This document shows, in pieces, positions 9,152-19,459 of a stretch of 64,000 nt of DNA. Position 1 is the stretch's first letter. Each line of letters starts with the position of its first letter. The notes beneath the pieces were generated by a model. The model was not told where the DNA came from and did not search any database. It saw nothing but the letters and a program-made list of their open reading frames with translations. Source of the DNA: Helicobacter felis ATCC 49179 (GTDB lineage: Bacteria > Campylobacterota > Campylobacteria > Campylobacterales > Helicobacteraceae); the NCBI RefSeq assembly GCF_000200595.1, contig NC_014810.2, positions 1,498,311-1,562,310 on the forward strand, given 5' to 3'. Made by a program: the position numbers and the translations under genes.

Positions 9152-11119
9152 ATGCCAAATTTTCAATTACACGCCCCCTATGCGATGAGTTTAGAGCAAG
9201 AAAAGGTCGTGCAAACTTTGAGTGAGGGGGTAGAACAAGGGGCGCGTTACCAGACTTTAATTGGAGTTACGGGTAGTGGCAAGACCTTTAGCATGGCCAA
9301 TTTGATCGCGCGCTTGCAAATGCCCACTTTGATCATGAGTCATAATAAAACCCTATGCGCCCAACTTTACAGCGAGTTTAAAGGCTTCTTCCCTAAAAAC
9401 CATGTGGAATACTTTATCTCCCACTTTGATTACTACCAGCCCGAGTCCTACATCCCCAGACGCGATCTCTTCATAGAAAAGGATAGCTCGATCAATGAAG
9501 ATTTAGAACGCCTGCGCTTGAGCGCAGTAACTTCATTGCTGAGTTATGAGGATGTGATTGTGGTCGCTAGTGTATCGGCTAATTATGGGCTGGGCAACCC
9601 TGCTGAGTATTTGAGCATGCTAGAAAAAATCCAAGTAGGGCAAGTGCGCCCCTATAAGCAATTCTTGCTCAAGCTCGTAGAAATGGGCTATAGTCGCCAA
9701 GAAATCTTAGAGCGGGGTAAATTTAGGGTAGTGGGAGAATGTGTAGATATTTTCCCCGCCTATAATGATGAAAACTTTATTCGCATCGAGTTTTTTGGCG
9801 ATGAGATCGAGCGCATCACTAGCATGGACGCGCTGGAGAACACCCCCCTAAAGCAACTAGACTCTTACCCCCTCTATGCGGCAAATGCCTTTATTGTCAG
9901 TCCAGAGCGTTTGCAACAAGCCATTAAAGACATTGAGCAAGAATTACAGGCACGCCTAAGCTTTTTCAAACAAGCCCAAAAGCCCCTAGAATACGAACGC
10001 CTCAAAACCCGCACCGAATTTGATTTAGAGATGATTAGTGCGACTGGCATTTGTAAGGGCATTGAGAATTATGCGCGCCACTTCACGGGCAAACAAGAGG
10101 GGGAGACCCCCTATACTTTGATGGACTACTTCGCCCAAAAGCAACGCCCCTTTTTGGTGATAGTTGACGAGTCGCATGTGAGTTTGCCCCAATTTAAGGG
10201 CATGTATGCGGGGGATTTGAGCCGTAAGCAAGTCTTGGTAGATTACGGCTTTAGATTGCCCTGTGCGCTGGATAATCGCCCGCTCCAATATGAAGAGTTT
10301 ATCACCAAACCCCCCCATTTTCTCTTTGTCTCAGCTACCCCTAACCCCCTAGAGTTAGAACTCTCACAAGGTCATATCGCCCAGCAGATTATCCGCCCCA
10401 CCGGATTACTAGACCCTGAGTATGAGGTGCGCCCCGTGGCTAATCAAGTGCGGGATTTATTTGAGAGCATTAAAGAGGTGGTGAGCAGACATGAGCGCGT
10501 GCTGGTTACTACCTTGACTAAGCGCATGGCGGAGGAATTATGCAAGCACTATTTAGAATGGGGCTTGAGGGTGCAGTATCTGCATAGCGATATTGATGCC
10601 ATTGAGCGCAACCATTTGATTAGAGAGCTTAGATTAGGGGTTTTTGATGTGCTCATTGGGATCAACTTATTAAGAGAGGGGCTAGACTTGCCAGAAGTCT
10701 CTTTAGTGGCGATCTTGGATGCGGATAAAGAGGGGTTTTTACGCAGTGAAACCAGTTTGATTCAGACGATGGGGCGCGCGGCTCGGCATGTGCGTGGCAA
10801 GGTGCTTTTTTATGCCGATAAAATCACAGCAAGCATGCAAAAAGCGATGCAAATTAGCGATGAGAGACGGGCTAAACAAAAAGCCTTTAATGCAGAACAT
10901 GGCATTGAGCCTAAAAGCGTGCAAAGACATGTTGAAGAAGAATTGATCGATAGCCTGCCTGCCAAACCCAAACGCTCCAAAGCCCTAGAAAAAATGCCTA
11001 AGAGTGAAAAGGATCGCTTAATCAAAACTTTAAGGGCGCAAATGCAACAACGCGCTAAGGTGTTGGACTTTGAAGAGGCGGCAAGATTGCGCGATGAGAT
11101 CGCACGCATTAGGTTGTAG
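9152..11119 (+). CDS. uvrB: Excinuclease ABC subunit B
   Basis: Damage-verifying helicase of nucleotide excision repair; it receives lesions from UvrA and recruits UvrC. Walker A GVTGSGKT, the beta-hairpin region [15 protein letters not shown], helicase motifs through GRAARH and the C-terminal UvrB/UvrC-binding helix pair are all present; about 655 residues, normal length. The reading frame opens at ATG 9128, but GAGAG at 9143-9147 places translation at the ATGATG pair at 9149/9152, and the [11 protein letters not shown] start fits known UvrB proteins. It is next to an outer-membrane protein gene, as in H. pylori HP1114-HP1113. Confidence 0.96.
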   Translation: MPNFQLHAPYAMSLEQEKVVQTLSEGVEQGARYQTLIGVTGSGKTFSMANLIARLQMPTLIMSHNKTLCAQLYSEFKGFFPKNHVEYFISHFDYYQPESYIPRRDLFIEKDSSINEDLERLRLSAVTSLLSYEDVIVVASVSANYGLGNPAEYLSMLEKIQVGQVRPYKQFLLKLVEMGYSRQEILERGKFRVVGECVDIFPAYNDENFIRIEFFGDEIERITSMDALENTPLKQLDSYPLYAANAFIVSPERLQQAIKDIEQELQARLSFFKQAQKPLEYERLKTRTEFDLEMISATGICKGIENYARHFTGKQEGETPYTLMDYFAQKQRPFLVIVDESHVSLPQFKGMYAGDLSRKQVLVDYGFRLPCALDNRPLQYEEFITKPPHFLFVSATPNPLELELSQGHIAQQIIRPTGLLDPEYEVRPVANQVRDLFESIKEVVSRHERVLVTTLTKRMAEELCKHYLEWGLRVQYLHSDIDAIERNHLIRELRLGVFDVLIGINLLREGLDLPEVSLVAILDADKEGFLRSETSLIQTMGRAARHVRGKVLFYADKITASMQKAMQISDERRAKQKAFNAEHGIEPKSVQRHVEEELIDSLPAKPKRSKALEKMPKSEKDRLIKTLRAQMQQRAKVLDFEEAARLRDEIARIRL

Positions 11120-11223
11120 TGTAATGGCAAAATTTTTTCCTAGCGCAATCCTGCCTCCTCTGCTGATTTTTATTTTGATAGGTTTAATGGAATATATTAA
11201 AGTTTATTTAATTATTTTTCGCC

Positions 11224-11229
11224 TACAAT
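11224..11229 (+). promoter_or_regulatory. -10 box of the outer-membrane protein gene
   Basis: TACAAT lies about 40 bases upstream of the ATG at 11269, downstream of an AT-rich tract. The gene also has a good AAGGTGGA ribosome site. Confidence 0.45.
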
Positions 11230-11268
11230 CTCGGTCTGCGATTTTTTCTTTATCTTATAAGGTGGACG

Positions 11269-12558
11269 ATGTTTAAATCATTTATATCAAAGGTGCTGGT
11301 GCCCTGCGGGCTGTTGGTTACAGGGGCGCAGGCGGCAAGTTTTGCTTATGACCTTAAGTTTGTGAGCTTTACTTACAATCTAGCGGGCAAAGAAAACCCT
11401 TATTGGAATAGCTTAGTGAATATGAAAAATAGAATCATGCCCGAGATTGGGATTCAATTTGACAAAAACCAATCCTTGATGTTTGGGGCGTGGTTTATCC
11501 AAAACCTGCACACGCACTATAGCTATTTCCCCTATTCTTGGGGGGTTACAATGTATTATAGCGCGGTGGGCAAGAACTTTAGGGCGTATGTGGGGATCAT
11601 TCCTAGAACTTATTCCATCTCTTCTTATCCACTTGCGGCCTTTAAAAAACTCTTTTGGTTTAAAGACCCTACCGCTAGAGGGGCGATGTTGCAGTTCAAG
11701 CCTGCTTACGATCCTAACCGCGCGTGGAATGGTTGGGGAGAGTTTATTATCGATTGGTATGGGGGGCGCAACTGGAACAACGGGCCAGCTAAAGATAATT
11801 ACAATTTTAACCAAATGCTCTATTTTGGATCGACTGAATGGTCTTTTTTAAAAGACTATTTGGGTTTTGGGGCTAAAATTGTCGCCTTCCATAATCTGAG
11901 TTCTTATAGCATGGGGGATAAATATCCCTTTAATGGAAAATCCTATCTCAATCAGGGCGATGAAACCCCCCTTTGGCCCAATGGCTATCCTTATTTTAGT
12001 GGTTCGAAACAGGGGGGTGTGCCTGGGGAATATTCCAACCCTACCGTGCTCGATCGCATTTACTACCACGCCTATATCAAAACCAATCTCAAGCGCCTCA
12101 TGCCCTATATGGATAAAATTTATTTCCAATTTGGTACGATGTCTGAGCAAGAACATTATTGTGTGCGCTCAGGAGATAAATGTGGGCCAAGCCAGTGGTA
12201 TAACAGCTTTGGCGGGCAGTTTGATTTTGATATGCAGTATAAGGGTTTTGGATTCTATAACAAATATTACTTTTCAGACAAGCCTCAGATGAAATTTTAC
12301 GCCACTTATGGGCAATCGCTTTATACGGGTTTGCCTTGGTACCACGCGCCCAACTTTGAGCGTATCGCGCTTTACTATGTCTATAAAAATAAATTCATGA
12401 GTTTGCGCGCAGACGCGTTTTTTAACTTTTTGGGTGGGGGCAATGGACATAGTTTGCATGGAACAGGAGGCAAGTGGTACACCACTTTCCAGCAATTTGT
12501 AACCCTTTCCATCGACACAAGAGAGCTAGTAGATTTTGTGCGCAGCCGCCACCACTAG
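11269..12558 (+). CDS. Helicobacter outer-membrane beta-barrel protein
   Basis: A 429-residue exported protein with a signal peptide ending near residue 23 (GAQAAS) and a long series of alternating aromatic strands rich in Tyr, Trp, Phe and Gly, typical of a beta-barrel. It resembles the Hof/HP1113-type family of Helicobacter outer-membrane proteins, and its place beside uvrB matches HP1113. The C-terminus ends in RSRHH rather than the usual terminal Phe, so barrel insertion signals may differ. Its stop overlaps the stop of gltX by four bases on the opposite strand. Ligand or adhesive role unknown. Confidence 0.8.
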   Translation: MFKSFISKVLVPCGLLVTGAQAASFAYDLKFVSFTYNLAGKENPYWNSLVNMKNRIMPEIGIQFDKNQSLMFGAWFIQNLHTHYSYFPYSWGVTMYYSAVGKNFRAYVGIIPRTYSISSYPLAAFKKLFWFKDPTARGAMLQFKPAYDPNRAWNGWGEFIIDWYGGRNWNNGPAKDNYNFNQMLYFGSTEWSFLKDYLGFGAKIVAFHNLSSYSMGDKYPFNGKSYLNQGDETPLWPNGYPYFSGSKQGGVPGEYSNPTVLDRIYYHAYIKTNLKRLMPYMDKIYFQFGTMSEQEHYCVRSGDKCGPSQWYNSFGGQFDFDMQYKGFGFYNKYYFSDKPQMKFYATYGQSLYTGLPWYHAPNFERIALYYVYKNKFMSLRADAFFNFLGGGNGHSLHGTGGKWYTTFQQFVTLSIDTRELVDFVRSRHH

Positions 12559-13928
12559 GCGCGTTCTAAGAAAATGCGCAGGCGTTCTAAGACTTGATCG
12601 CCTAGCACGAATAAAGCTTGTTTGAGATCGATTCCCCCCTTTTTTCCCAAAAGAGCCACGCGTAAGGCGGGCATGAACGCCCCGGGCTTGAGCGTGTGCG
12701 TTTCTAAAAAGTCATGTAAAAGAGTTTGGATACTCTCTAAGTTATCTAAAGATGCCTCTTTTAAATCGTGCATAAAGGCTTCTAGCAAGGCTTTAGCCTC
12801 AGGATTTTTAATAGCTTCGTAGGCAGTGGGGGAGTCTAGCACCTCATGCATCCCCAAACTCAAACTTTTAAGGGTAGCGCACCGCTCTTTAAGTGCGCTC
12901 AATAAAATATCCTTTTGGGCAGGTTGCAAACTAGCAAAGCTAAAGGGCAGATCAAAGTCTTGTAAAAGAGTTTCTAGCTGGGCGTTAGAGGTGGCTTTGA
13001 GATAGTGGGCATTGAGCCAGTCTAATTTATGGGGGCTAAAGCAACTGGGTGCGCTGTTAAGTTCTTTGGGGCTAAAGTGTTGCAACAATTCTTTTAGGCT
13101 AAAGATTTCTTGATCGCCATAACTCCAACCCAAACGCACCAAGAAATTTAGCAAAGCCTCTTTAAGATAGCCCAAAGCCTTATAATCCATCACCCCCATC
13201 GCCCCATCGCGCTTACTCAATTTGCGCCCCTGTTCGTTTAAAATCATAGGCACATGGTAAAAGTTAGGCAATTTAAAACCTAGGGCTTGGTAGATAAGGA
13301 TTTGTTTAGGGGTGTTGCTGAGGTGATCGTCTCCGCGAATAATATCGGTAATTCCCATCAGCGCGTCATCGATGGTTACTACAAAATTATAAGTGGGCGT
13401 GCCATCCGCACGCGCAATGATAAAGTCGTCTAACTCTTTGGCCTGCACCACTACTACGCCCTTTACTCCGTCTTCAAAAGCAATTTCCCCCTCTAAAGGG
13501 GCTTTCAGACGCACTACAGGGGTAATTCCTTGTGGGGGCGTGCCTTTAAAATCTCTGTAACGGCGATCGTAGCGGGGGGTTTGCCCCTGCGCCCTTTGAC
13601 TCTCCCTTAAAGCCTCTAACTCCTCCTTGCTCATATAGCAGTAATACGCTTTGCCCGCTTCTAAGAGTTGTTGGATATAGCTTTGGTAGAGTTCTAAGCG
13701 TTGGGATTGGTAGAGAATTTCCCCATCAAAGTCTAAGCCCACCCACTCAAAGGCTTGCAAAATCGCCTCTGTGGCTTCTTGATTATTGCGCGCTAGATCC
13801 GTGTCCTCAATGCGTAAATAAAACTTTCCCCCCGCTCCCCTAGCATACAGATAATTAAAAAGAGCCGTCCTCAAGCCTCCGATGTGCAAATGCCCGGTAG
13901 GGGAGGGGGCAAAACGCGTTACAACCAT
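12555..13928 (-). CDS. gltX: Glutamyl-tRNA synthetase (GltX1 type)
   Basis: A 457-residue class I synthetase with the HIGH-type motif SPTGHLHIGGLRTALF near residues 8-23 and the KLSKR motif near residue 240. Helicobacter has two such enzymes; this one follows the H. pylori GltX1 (HP0476) sequence closely across the YYCYMSKEELEALRESQ and DDFIIARADGTPTYNF regions, so it should charge tRNA-Glu, while a second GltX handles tRNA-Gln before amidation. Intact; transcribed away from the exonuclease gene and convergent with the outer-membrane protein gene. Confidence 0.95.
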   Translation of the reverse strand: MVVTRFAPSPTGHLHIGGLRTALFNYLYARGAGGKFYLRIEDTDLARNNQEATEAILQAFEWVGLDFDGEILYQSQRLELYQSYIQQLLEAGKAYYCYMSKEELEALRESQRAQGQTPRYDRRYRDFKGTPPQGITPVVRLKAPLEGEIAFEDGVKGVVVVQAKELDDFIIARADGTPTYNFVVTIDDALMGITDIIRGDDHLSNTPKQILIYQALGFKLPNFYHVPMILNEQGRKLSKRDGAMGVMDYKALGYLKEALLNFLVRLGWSYGDQEIFSLKELLQHFSPKELNSAPSCFSPHKLDWLNAHYLKATSNAQLETLLQDFDLPFSFASLQPAQKDILLSALKERCATLKSLSLGMHEVLDSPTAYEAIKNPEAKALLEAFMHDLKEASLDNLESIQTLLHDFLETHTLKPGAFMPALRVALLGKKGGIDLKQALFVLGDQVLERLRIFLERA

Positions 13929-13995
13929 GCATATCCTTTAAGCCTAAAAGTCCTAAAATGCGCATTCTAATACAAGCTAACTTAAAAGGGTGTGC

Positions 13996-14799
13996 ATGCT
14001 TTGCGTCTTGGATATTGAAACCGTGCCAGATATTGATCTAATTAGGCAGGACTTAGACCCTGAAAGCACTTTAGAACCCTTAGAGCTTTGCGCTAAAGCC
14101 TTTGAGTGGCAAAAAGTTAAGAGCGGATATGAGTTTTTGCCCCTCTATTGGCACAAGGTGGTTTCCATTGCTGCTGTGTTAGCCGACACACATGGGCATT
14201 TTATTAAGGTGGGCAATTTTGGCAGACAAGAGGGACAAAAGAGAGATGAAAAACACTTAGTGGCAGATTTTCTCAGCTTTTTTAACCATCAAAAACCCAT
14301 GCTCATTAGTTTCAATGGGCGTAATTTTGACCTGCCCACTCTCATGCTCAAAGCCCTCGCCTATAACTTAGACGCGCGCGCCTTTTACGATCAAAGCAAT
14401 AAATGGGAAAATTACCGCTACCGCTACAGCGAAGCCTTCCATACCGATCTGCTCGATAGTCTCTCACAATTTGGCGCACAAAGGCTTAAACTCGATGGGG
14501 TGTGTTCTATGGTAGGTTTGCCGGGTAAATTTGGCTTGAGCGGGGAGTGCGTGCATGAAATTTATTATAGTCAAGAGAGCGATCGCTTGGAGCGCATCGA
14601 TCTGTATTGTCAAGGCGATGTGCTCAACACCTATTGGCTCTATCTTAAATACATTCTTTCTAAGGGCGCGCTGGCTAAAGAACATTACCTAAATATTCTA
14701 GTGGATTTTAAAAACAAACTCCCCCAAGACAAGCCCTATAGCGAGGTTTTCACCCAAGCTCTAGAGCGCGAGATTCAAAGCGAAATGCAAGAGGATTAA
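13996..14799 (+). CDS. Predicted 3'-5' exonuclease of the PolB-exonuclease family
   Basis: About 267 residues with a DEDD-type exonuclease core: DIETVPD near the N-terminus (motif I), SFNGRNFDLPTL (motif II) and the C-terminal YCQGDVLNTYWLYL (motif III). This matches the family of predicted exonucleases related to the proofreading domain of DNA polymerase B. The frame opens at GTG 13990, but AAGGG at 13986-13990 favours ATG 13996. Role presumably in DNA or RNA trimming; not demonstrated. It converges on the Sel1 lipoprotein gene with a four-base stop overlap. Confidence 0.75.
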   Translation: MLCVLDIETVPDIDLIRQDLDPESTLEPLELCAKAFEWQKVKSGYEFLPLYWHKVVSIAAVLADTHGHFIKVGNFGRQEGQKRDEKHLVADFLSFFNHQKPMLISFNGRNFDLPTLMLKALAYNLDARAFYDQSNKWENYRYRYSEAFHTDLLDSLSQFGAQRLKLDGVCSMVGLPGKFGLSGECVHEIYYSQESDRLERIDLYCQGDVLNTYWLYLKYILSKGALAKEHYLNILVDFKNKLPQDKPYSEVFTQALEREIQSEMQED

Positions 14800-15551
14800 G
14801 GCTTAACAATATGCCATTCTACTTTGAGCAGATCGCAAGACCCTTTAAAGCCTAGATCGCAACCCTTTAGAAAGTATTTTTTAGCTTTTTTGCGGTTTCT
14901 GCGCACACTCTGAACATCCCAATAAAGCACCCCTAAGCTATGACAAGAATAAGGATCGCCTAGTTTTGCGCCCCGTTGGTAATATTTGATCGCTTGGTCT
15001 ATGTCCTTGTGCACACCTAACAAACCCTGCTCATAAATCCAGCCCAAAGTGCGGTAAGCCTGCACATCTCCCATTTGACCCGCTTTTTTGTAGTCCATAA
15101 TAGCTTGCTTGGGATCGCTCTTCTCTTCTAATAACCCACGAGCCAAATAGGCGCGTGCGATCCCCATTTGTGTCATCTTGTTTAAATAAGCCATAATTTT
15201 AGGGCGATCGTTGGCATAACCGGCCTGAAGCAAGCCTTCTAAATAGGTATTTGTTTGACTTTCAGGGGGGCGTGCCACCAGTGCGCAAGCCTGTTTAGAA
15301 CCTAACTTACACGCCTTTTTAAAAGAAACAACGGCTTTTGTAATGTCTTTGGGTGCGCCCTCCCAGTAAAAAAAGCCCAAATTTTCATACGCACGCGCAC
15401 TGCCCAACTCTCCAGCTCTTTGGTAGTCTGCAATAGCTTGTTGGAAGTCTTGGGCATAACGCGCTTTGTTGCCACTCTTTAAATACGCTTCTCTAGCGCA
15501 CCCTCCCAATAACAATGCCCCCAAAATCCCTAGAAAAATTTTAATGCGCAT
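14796..15551 (-). CDS. Sel1-repeat lipoprotein
   Basis: A 251-residue protein with a lipobox signal (LLLGGCAREAY, lipid on Cys18) and about six Sel1-like repeats, each a helix-turn-helix pair with spaced Ala/Gly/Tyr residues such as ARAYENLGFFYWEGAPKD. Later repeats contain paired Cys (ACALV, YSCHSLG, GSCDLL) as in the cysteine-rich Hcp proteins of Helicobacter. It should sit on the periplasmic side of a membrane and bind peptides or proteins. The start overlaps the end of thiE by 11 bases, indicating co-transcription with guaA and thiE. Confidence 0.8.
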   Translation of the reverse strand: MRIKIFLGILGALLLGGCAREAYLKSGNKARYAQDFQQAIADYQRAGELGSARAYENLGFFYWEGAPKDITKAVVSFKKACKLGSKQACALVARPPESQTNTYLEGLLQAGYANDRPKIMAYLNKMTQMGIARAYLARGLLEEKSDPKQAIMDYKKAGQMGDVQAYRTLGWIYEQGLLGVHKDIDQAIKYYQRGAKLGDPYSCHSLGVLYWDVQSVRRNRKKAKKYFLKGCDLGFKGSCDLLKVEWHIVKP

Positions 15552-16155
15552 GCCAATTTTCTAGTAATTTTTGCGCATTAGTGCGCACATCACCCTGCCA
15601 AAGCGCGCTGATGAGTGCGATCATATCTGCGTGTTTAAGTTGAGCGACATTTTGGACGCTGATCCCCCCGATGGCACACACCGGGATTGTTAAGCACGCC
15701 TTAGCACGCTCTAAGACTTCTAAATCTATACAAGGTGCGCTAGGCTTGCTAGGCGATCTAAAACACGCCCCAAAAGCGACATAATCCGCTCCCTGCGCTT
15801 GGGCTTGTTTGGCTTTTTCTAAGTCTCCATAGCAAGAGACCCCGATCACTCCACCAAAGAGCGCGCGCGCCTCGCTTAAGGGTATGTCTGCCTCGCCTAA
15901 GTGCAACCCCCACGCGTTACACTCTAGGGCTAGAGAAAGACGATCATTGATCACAAAACCCACACCCTTTTTGGTACATAAATCGTTTAATTCTTTAGCC
16001 AAACCTAAAAGTTCGCTATCGCTACTCTGCTTATCGCGCAGTTGCAAAAAACTCACCCCCCCCTCAATGGCGCGCTCGGCTAGATTGAGTAGGCGATCAT
16101 AGGGGGTGAGTTGGGGATCACTGATCGCATACAAGCCTTTAAGTTCTATTCCCAT
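15541..16155 (-). CDS. thiE: Thiamine-phosphate synthase
   Basis: Joins hydroxymethylpyrimidine pyrophosphate and thiazole phosphate to give thiamine phosphate. The 204-residue TIM barrel carries the family signatures [44 protein letters not shown] and the phosphate-binding AIGGIS. It overlaps guaA upstream by ten bases and the Sel1 lipoprotein gene downstream, so all three are likely one transcript. No thiamine riboswitch is visible upstream, as it lies inside guaA. Confidence 0.93.
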   Translation of the reverse strand: MGIELKGLYAISDPQLTPYDRLLNLAERAIEGGVSFLQLRDKQSSDSELLGLAKELNDLCTKKGVGFVINDRLSLALECNAWGLHLGEADIPLSEARALFGGVIGVSCYGDLEKAKQAQAQGADYVAFGACFRSPSKPSAPCIDLEVLERAKACLTIPVCAIGGISVQNVAQLKHADMIALISALWQGDVRTNAQKLLENWHAH

Positions 16156-17690
16156 TCAATGGTCCCCGGAGGCTTAGAAGTAATGTCATAGACCACGCGG
16201 TTAATCCCGGGCACTTGATTAATGATAGCATTAGCCACGCGCTCTAAAAATGCAAAGGGCAAGGGTGCACAATGCGCGCTCATCCCATCGCTAGCCTGCA
16301 CCGCCCTAAGTGCGATGGTGTTATCATAGGTGCGCTTATCTCCCATCACCCCCACTGAAAACACATTGAGCAACACGCAAAAGGCTTGCCATACCTCATT
16401 ATACAGTCCCTCGTTGTGCAAGGCTTGCATAAAAATAGAGTCGGCTTGACGCAAGAGCTCTAAGCTAGGTGTGTTGACCTCGCCTAAAATGCGGATTGCA
16501 AGACCTGGACCGGGGAAGGGGTGGCGGGCTAACATTTTTTCGGGCAGTCCTAAGCGCGCCCCTAGCGCGCGCACCTCATCTTTAAAGAGTTCTCTTAAGG
16601 GTTCTAAGAGTTTCAAATTCATTTTCTCAGGCAACCCGCCCACATTGTGGTGGGATTTGATCACTGCTGAAGGACCCTTAGCACTCACCGATTCGATGAC
16701 ATCCGGGTAAAGCGTGCCTTGAGCCAGCCATTTGATGCTCCCCTGCTTAGAGAGTTCTTGCGCCTTTTGTTCAAAGACCTCAATAAAAGCATGCCCGATG
16801 ATTTGGCGTTTTTGTTCAGGCTCCACCACCCCTTTAAGACGGCTTAAAAACAAATCTTGCGCGTCTAGCACATGCAAGGGAATTTGCAAATCTGCAAACA
16901 TGCGTGCCACTTGATCGCGCTCCCCAGCCCTTAACAAGCCGTGATCCACAAACACCACCTCCACCTGCTCTTTTAGCGCGCGCGCACACAGAGCCGCGAC
17001 CACGCTTGAGTCCACCCCTCCACTCACCGCACACAACACCCGATCACTCCCCACTTGATCTTTTATGCTTTGGATTTGCTGGGTTAGAAAATCTTGCATA
17101 TTCCATCCGCCTTTGCAAGCGCAAATCTGTAGGGCAAAATTAGCAAGCATGCGCCCCCCCTGCGCGCTATGCGCGGATTCGGGGTGGAATTGCAAGCCAT
17201 AGAGGGGCTTATGTTTATGGGCGATCGCACAAAAGGGAGCATGCGCGCTTTGGGCTAAGACTTCAAAATCTAGGGGCATCACCTCCACGCGATCCCCATG
17301 ACTCATCCACACCACGCTAGAGGGATCAATACCTTCTAGCAGGGGGTTAGTTTGCAAATTCTCTAAGTGTGCGCGCCCAAACTCTTGAGAGGACGCACGC
17401 GCCACGCGCCCCCCTAAAGTGTGCACCAACCACTGCATGCCATAGCAAATCCCCAAAATAGGAATATTGAGATTAAGAATCTTAGGATCGCAGTGGTAGG
17501 CTTGCGAGTCATACACACTAGCTGGTCCCCCGCTTAAAATGATCCCCTTGGGGGCTTTAGCGCGAATCTGCTCTAGGGGAAGATTATAGGGGTAAATCTC
17601 TGTATAGACCCCGCATTCGCGCAAACGCCGCGCGATGAGTTGGGTCGTCTGACTCCCAAAATCCAAGACTAAAATCTCTAAATCTGCCAT
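16146..17690 (-). CDS. guaA: GMP synthase (glutamine-hydrolysing)
   Basis: Converts XMP to GMP using glutamine. The 514 residues have the N-terminal glutaminase domain (catalytic Cys in ILGICYGMQ, His/Glu in LQFHPES), the PP-loop ATP pyrophosphatase [10 protein letters not shown], and the C-terminal dimerisation domain ending in PGTIEWE, the usual terminus of the family. Start at ATG 17690 with downstream thiE and a Sel1 lipoprotein gene overlapping in sequence. Intact and full length. Confidence 0.97.
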   Translation of the reverse strand: MADLEILVLDFGSQTTQLIARRLRECGVYTEIYPYNLPLEQIRAKAPKGIILSGGPASVYDSQAYHCDPKILNLNIPILGICYGMQWLVHTLGGRVARASSQEFGRAHLENLQTNPLLEGIDPSSVVWMSHGDRVEVMPLDFEVLAQSAHAPFCAIAHKHKPLYGLQFHPESAHSAQGGRMLANFALQICACKGGWNMQDFLTQQIQSIKDQVGSDRVLCAVSGGVDSSVVAALCARALKEQVEVVFVDHGLLRAGERDQVARMFADLQIPLHVLDAQDLFLSRLKGVVEPEQKRQIIGHAFIEVFEQKAQELSKQGSIKWLAQGTLYPDVIESVSAKGPSAVIKSHHNVGGLPEKMNLKLLEPLRELFKDEVRALGARLGLPEKMLARHPFPGPGLAIRILGEVNTPSLELLRQADSIFMQALHNEGLYNEVWQAFCVLLNVFSVGVMGDKRTYDNTIALRAVQASDGMSAHCAPLPFAFLERVANAIINQVPGINRVVYDITSKPPGTIEWE

Positions 17691-17794
17691 TTCTTACCTT
17701 TTTCATTTAATGATAGATTATAGCGCGTTTGCGCGTTTAAACCCTCTTAAAGTAACTTTGCTAACATGGAGTTACTTACTTTCAAGGAATTTAT

Positions 17795-19192
17795 ATGGCA
17801 AGCATGCCTAGCCTCTCCCAAAAAAAACCTTTCTACAATTCTCTACGCTTTAAGCGTTACTTAACTTATGTGTGCATAAGTCTCTTTTCTGCCCTCATTC
17901 CCTTTATCCATATAGGCGATGGGCAGATTTTTTTAATCTCTTTTGAGCACCGCCAAATCCACCTTTTGGGCAAAATTTACAGCGCGCAGGAGATGTATTT
18001 ATTGCCTTTCTTGGTGATTTTCTTATTTATTTTTATCTTTTTTATGACCTCGATGCTGGGGCGGGTGTGGTGTGGTTGGGGTTGCCCACAGACCATCTTT
18101 AGGGTGATTTTGCGCGATCTGATCGAAACCAAGCTTTTAGGCCTGCATGCCAAAATTTCTAACAAACAACGCCTCATAGCTCCCACAATGGCTAATAAGC
18201 TCAAAAAGATTTTAGCCTTGATTCTCTTTGCTCCCGTGCCCATCGCTTCGATGGCGGTGTTGCTCTTTTATTTTGTCCCTCCTTTGGAGTTTATAGATCA
18301 TCTGCGCCACCCTGAAGATCATGGACTTTTATTAGGGATTTGGGCGGTTTTGAGCGCGGTGGTGTTTTTAGACATCACTTGGGTGCAAGAACGCTTTTGT
18401 ATTTATCTCTGTCCTTACGCGCGAGTGCAAAGCGTGCTTTTTGATGATCACACCCTCAACCCTATCTATGACACGCGCAGAGGGGGGGCAATTTATGATA
18501 ATAACGATGTCAAAATCCCCACCTTGCCCCAAAAACGCGACCCCAAAAACGAGTGTGTGAGTTGTAACCACTGCGTGCATGTCTGCCCTACACATATTGA
18601 CATCCGTAAGGGCATGCAACTTGAGTGTATCAACTGCTTGGAGTGTGTGGATGCTTGCACCGCCACAATGGGCAAACTGGGTAAAAAAAGCTTGATCAAT
18701 TGGTCTTCTAGTCAAGCCTTGGCTACACGCAGTCCGGTCAAATTTTGGCGGGCTAAGACCTTAGCGTATGTGGGGGTGTTGGCGATTGTAGTGGGTGCGC
18801 TAGTGGTAGGCACACTCAAAAAAGCCTCCATGATCCTAGACATCACACATGGAGGGCGCTTGTATGCCATGCATGAAAAATTTGTAGACAATAGCTATCT
18901 TTTCTTGTTTCAAAACACGAGCAACAAACCCCACGCCTATACTTTCAATATCGACGATCCCAATATCAGCATTTTGCGGCCCACGGGTACGCTCACTATC
19001 GAACCTCAAGGCAAGTTAAAAGTTGTCGTAATCTTACGCATGCCTGTACAAAAGGCCAAGCAGGCCTATCTAGCCCATGAGGTAACTCAAGCTAAAAAGG
19101 GTATCTTACCCATCACGATCAAGGCCTATAGCGTGGACGATCCTAGTATCGTTTTAGAACAAAAAACAATCTTCATCGTGCCTCATTTTTGA
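17795..19192 (+). CDS. ccoG: Cytochrome c oxidase accessory protein CcoG
   Basis: A 465-residue membrane ferredoxin-like protein of the CcoG/FixG/RdxA family, a cupric reductase used in assembling the copper centre of cbb3-type oxidase. Five membrane helices are visible, with CGWGCPQT after the second, two 4Fe-4S motifs (CVSCNHCVHVCP and CINCLECVDACT), and a C-terminal Ig-like periplasmic domain. An AAGGAA ribosome site precedes ATG 17795. The gene stands alone between guaA and the tRNA genes. High confidence in family. Confidence 0.93.
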   Translation: MASMPSLSQKKPFYNSLRFKRYLTYVCISLFSALIPFIHIGDGQIFLISFEHRQIHLLGKIYSAQEMYLLPFLVIFLFIFIFFMTSMLGRVWCGWGCPQTIFRVILRDLIETKLLGLHAKISNKQRLIAPTMANKLKKILALILFAPVPIASMAVLLFYFVPPLEFIDHLRHPEDHGLLLGIWAVLSAVVFLDITWVQERFCIYLCPYARVQSVLFDDHTLNPIYDTRRGGAIYDNNDVKIPTLPQKRDPKNECVSCNHCVHVCPTHIDIRKGMQLECINCLECVDACTATMGKLGKKSLINWSSSQALATRSPVKFWRAKTLAYVGVLAIVVGALVVGTLKKASMILDITHGGRLYAMHEKFVDNSYLFLFQNTSNKPHAYTFNIDDPNISILRPTGTLTIEPQGKLKVVVILRMPVQKAKQAYLAHEVTQAKKGILPITIKAYSVDDPSIVLEQKTIFIVPHF

Positions 19193-19288
19193 GACTATGG
19201 GAGGGGGTTTCAAATCAAAAAACAATCTTACACACAAAACAGACTAAATTCTAAAAAAGAAAAACATAGAAAGAAAAGAGTGGAAAGA

Positions 19289-19365
<77 letters not shown>

Positions 19366-19368
19366 TCA

Positions 19369-19443
19369 TGGCTGGAGTACAAGGATTCGAACCTCGGAAT
19401 GGCAGGACCAAAACCTGCTGCCTTACCACTTGGCGATACTCCA
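19369..19443 (-). tRNA. tRNA-Gln (TTG)
   Basis: A 75-base cloverleaf with acceptor stem TGGAGTA/TACTCCA, loop TTTTGGT giving anticodon TTG, a TTCGAAT T-loop and encoded CCA. It lies four bases upstream of the initiator tRNA on the same strand, so both are probably processed from one transcript. Confidence 0.93.
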
Positions 19444-19459
19444 AAGTAAAGTGCGCATT

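Noticed and set aside
11413-12495. Long antisense frames inside the outer-membrane protein gene
   Set aside because: They arise from the codon bias of the real gene and have no ribosome site or domain pattern.
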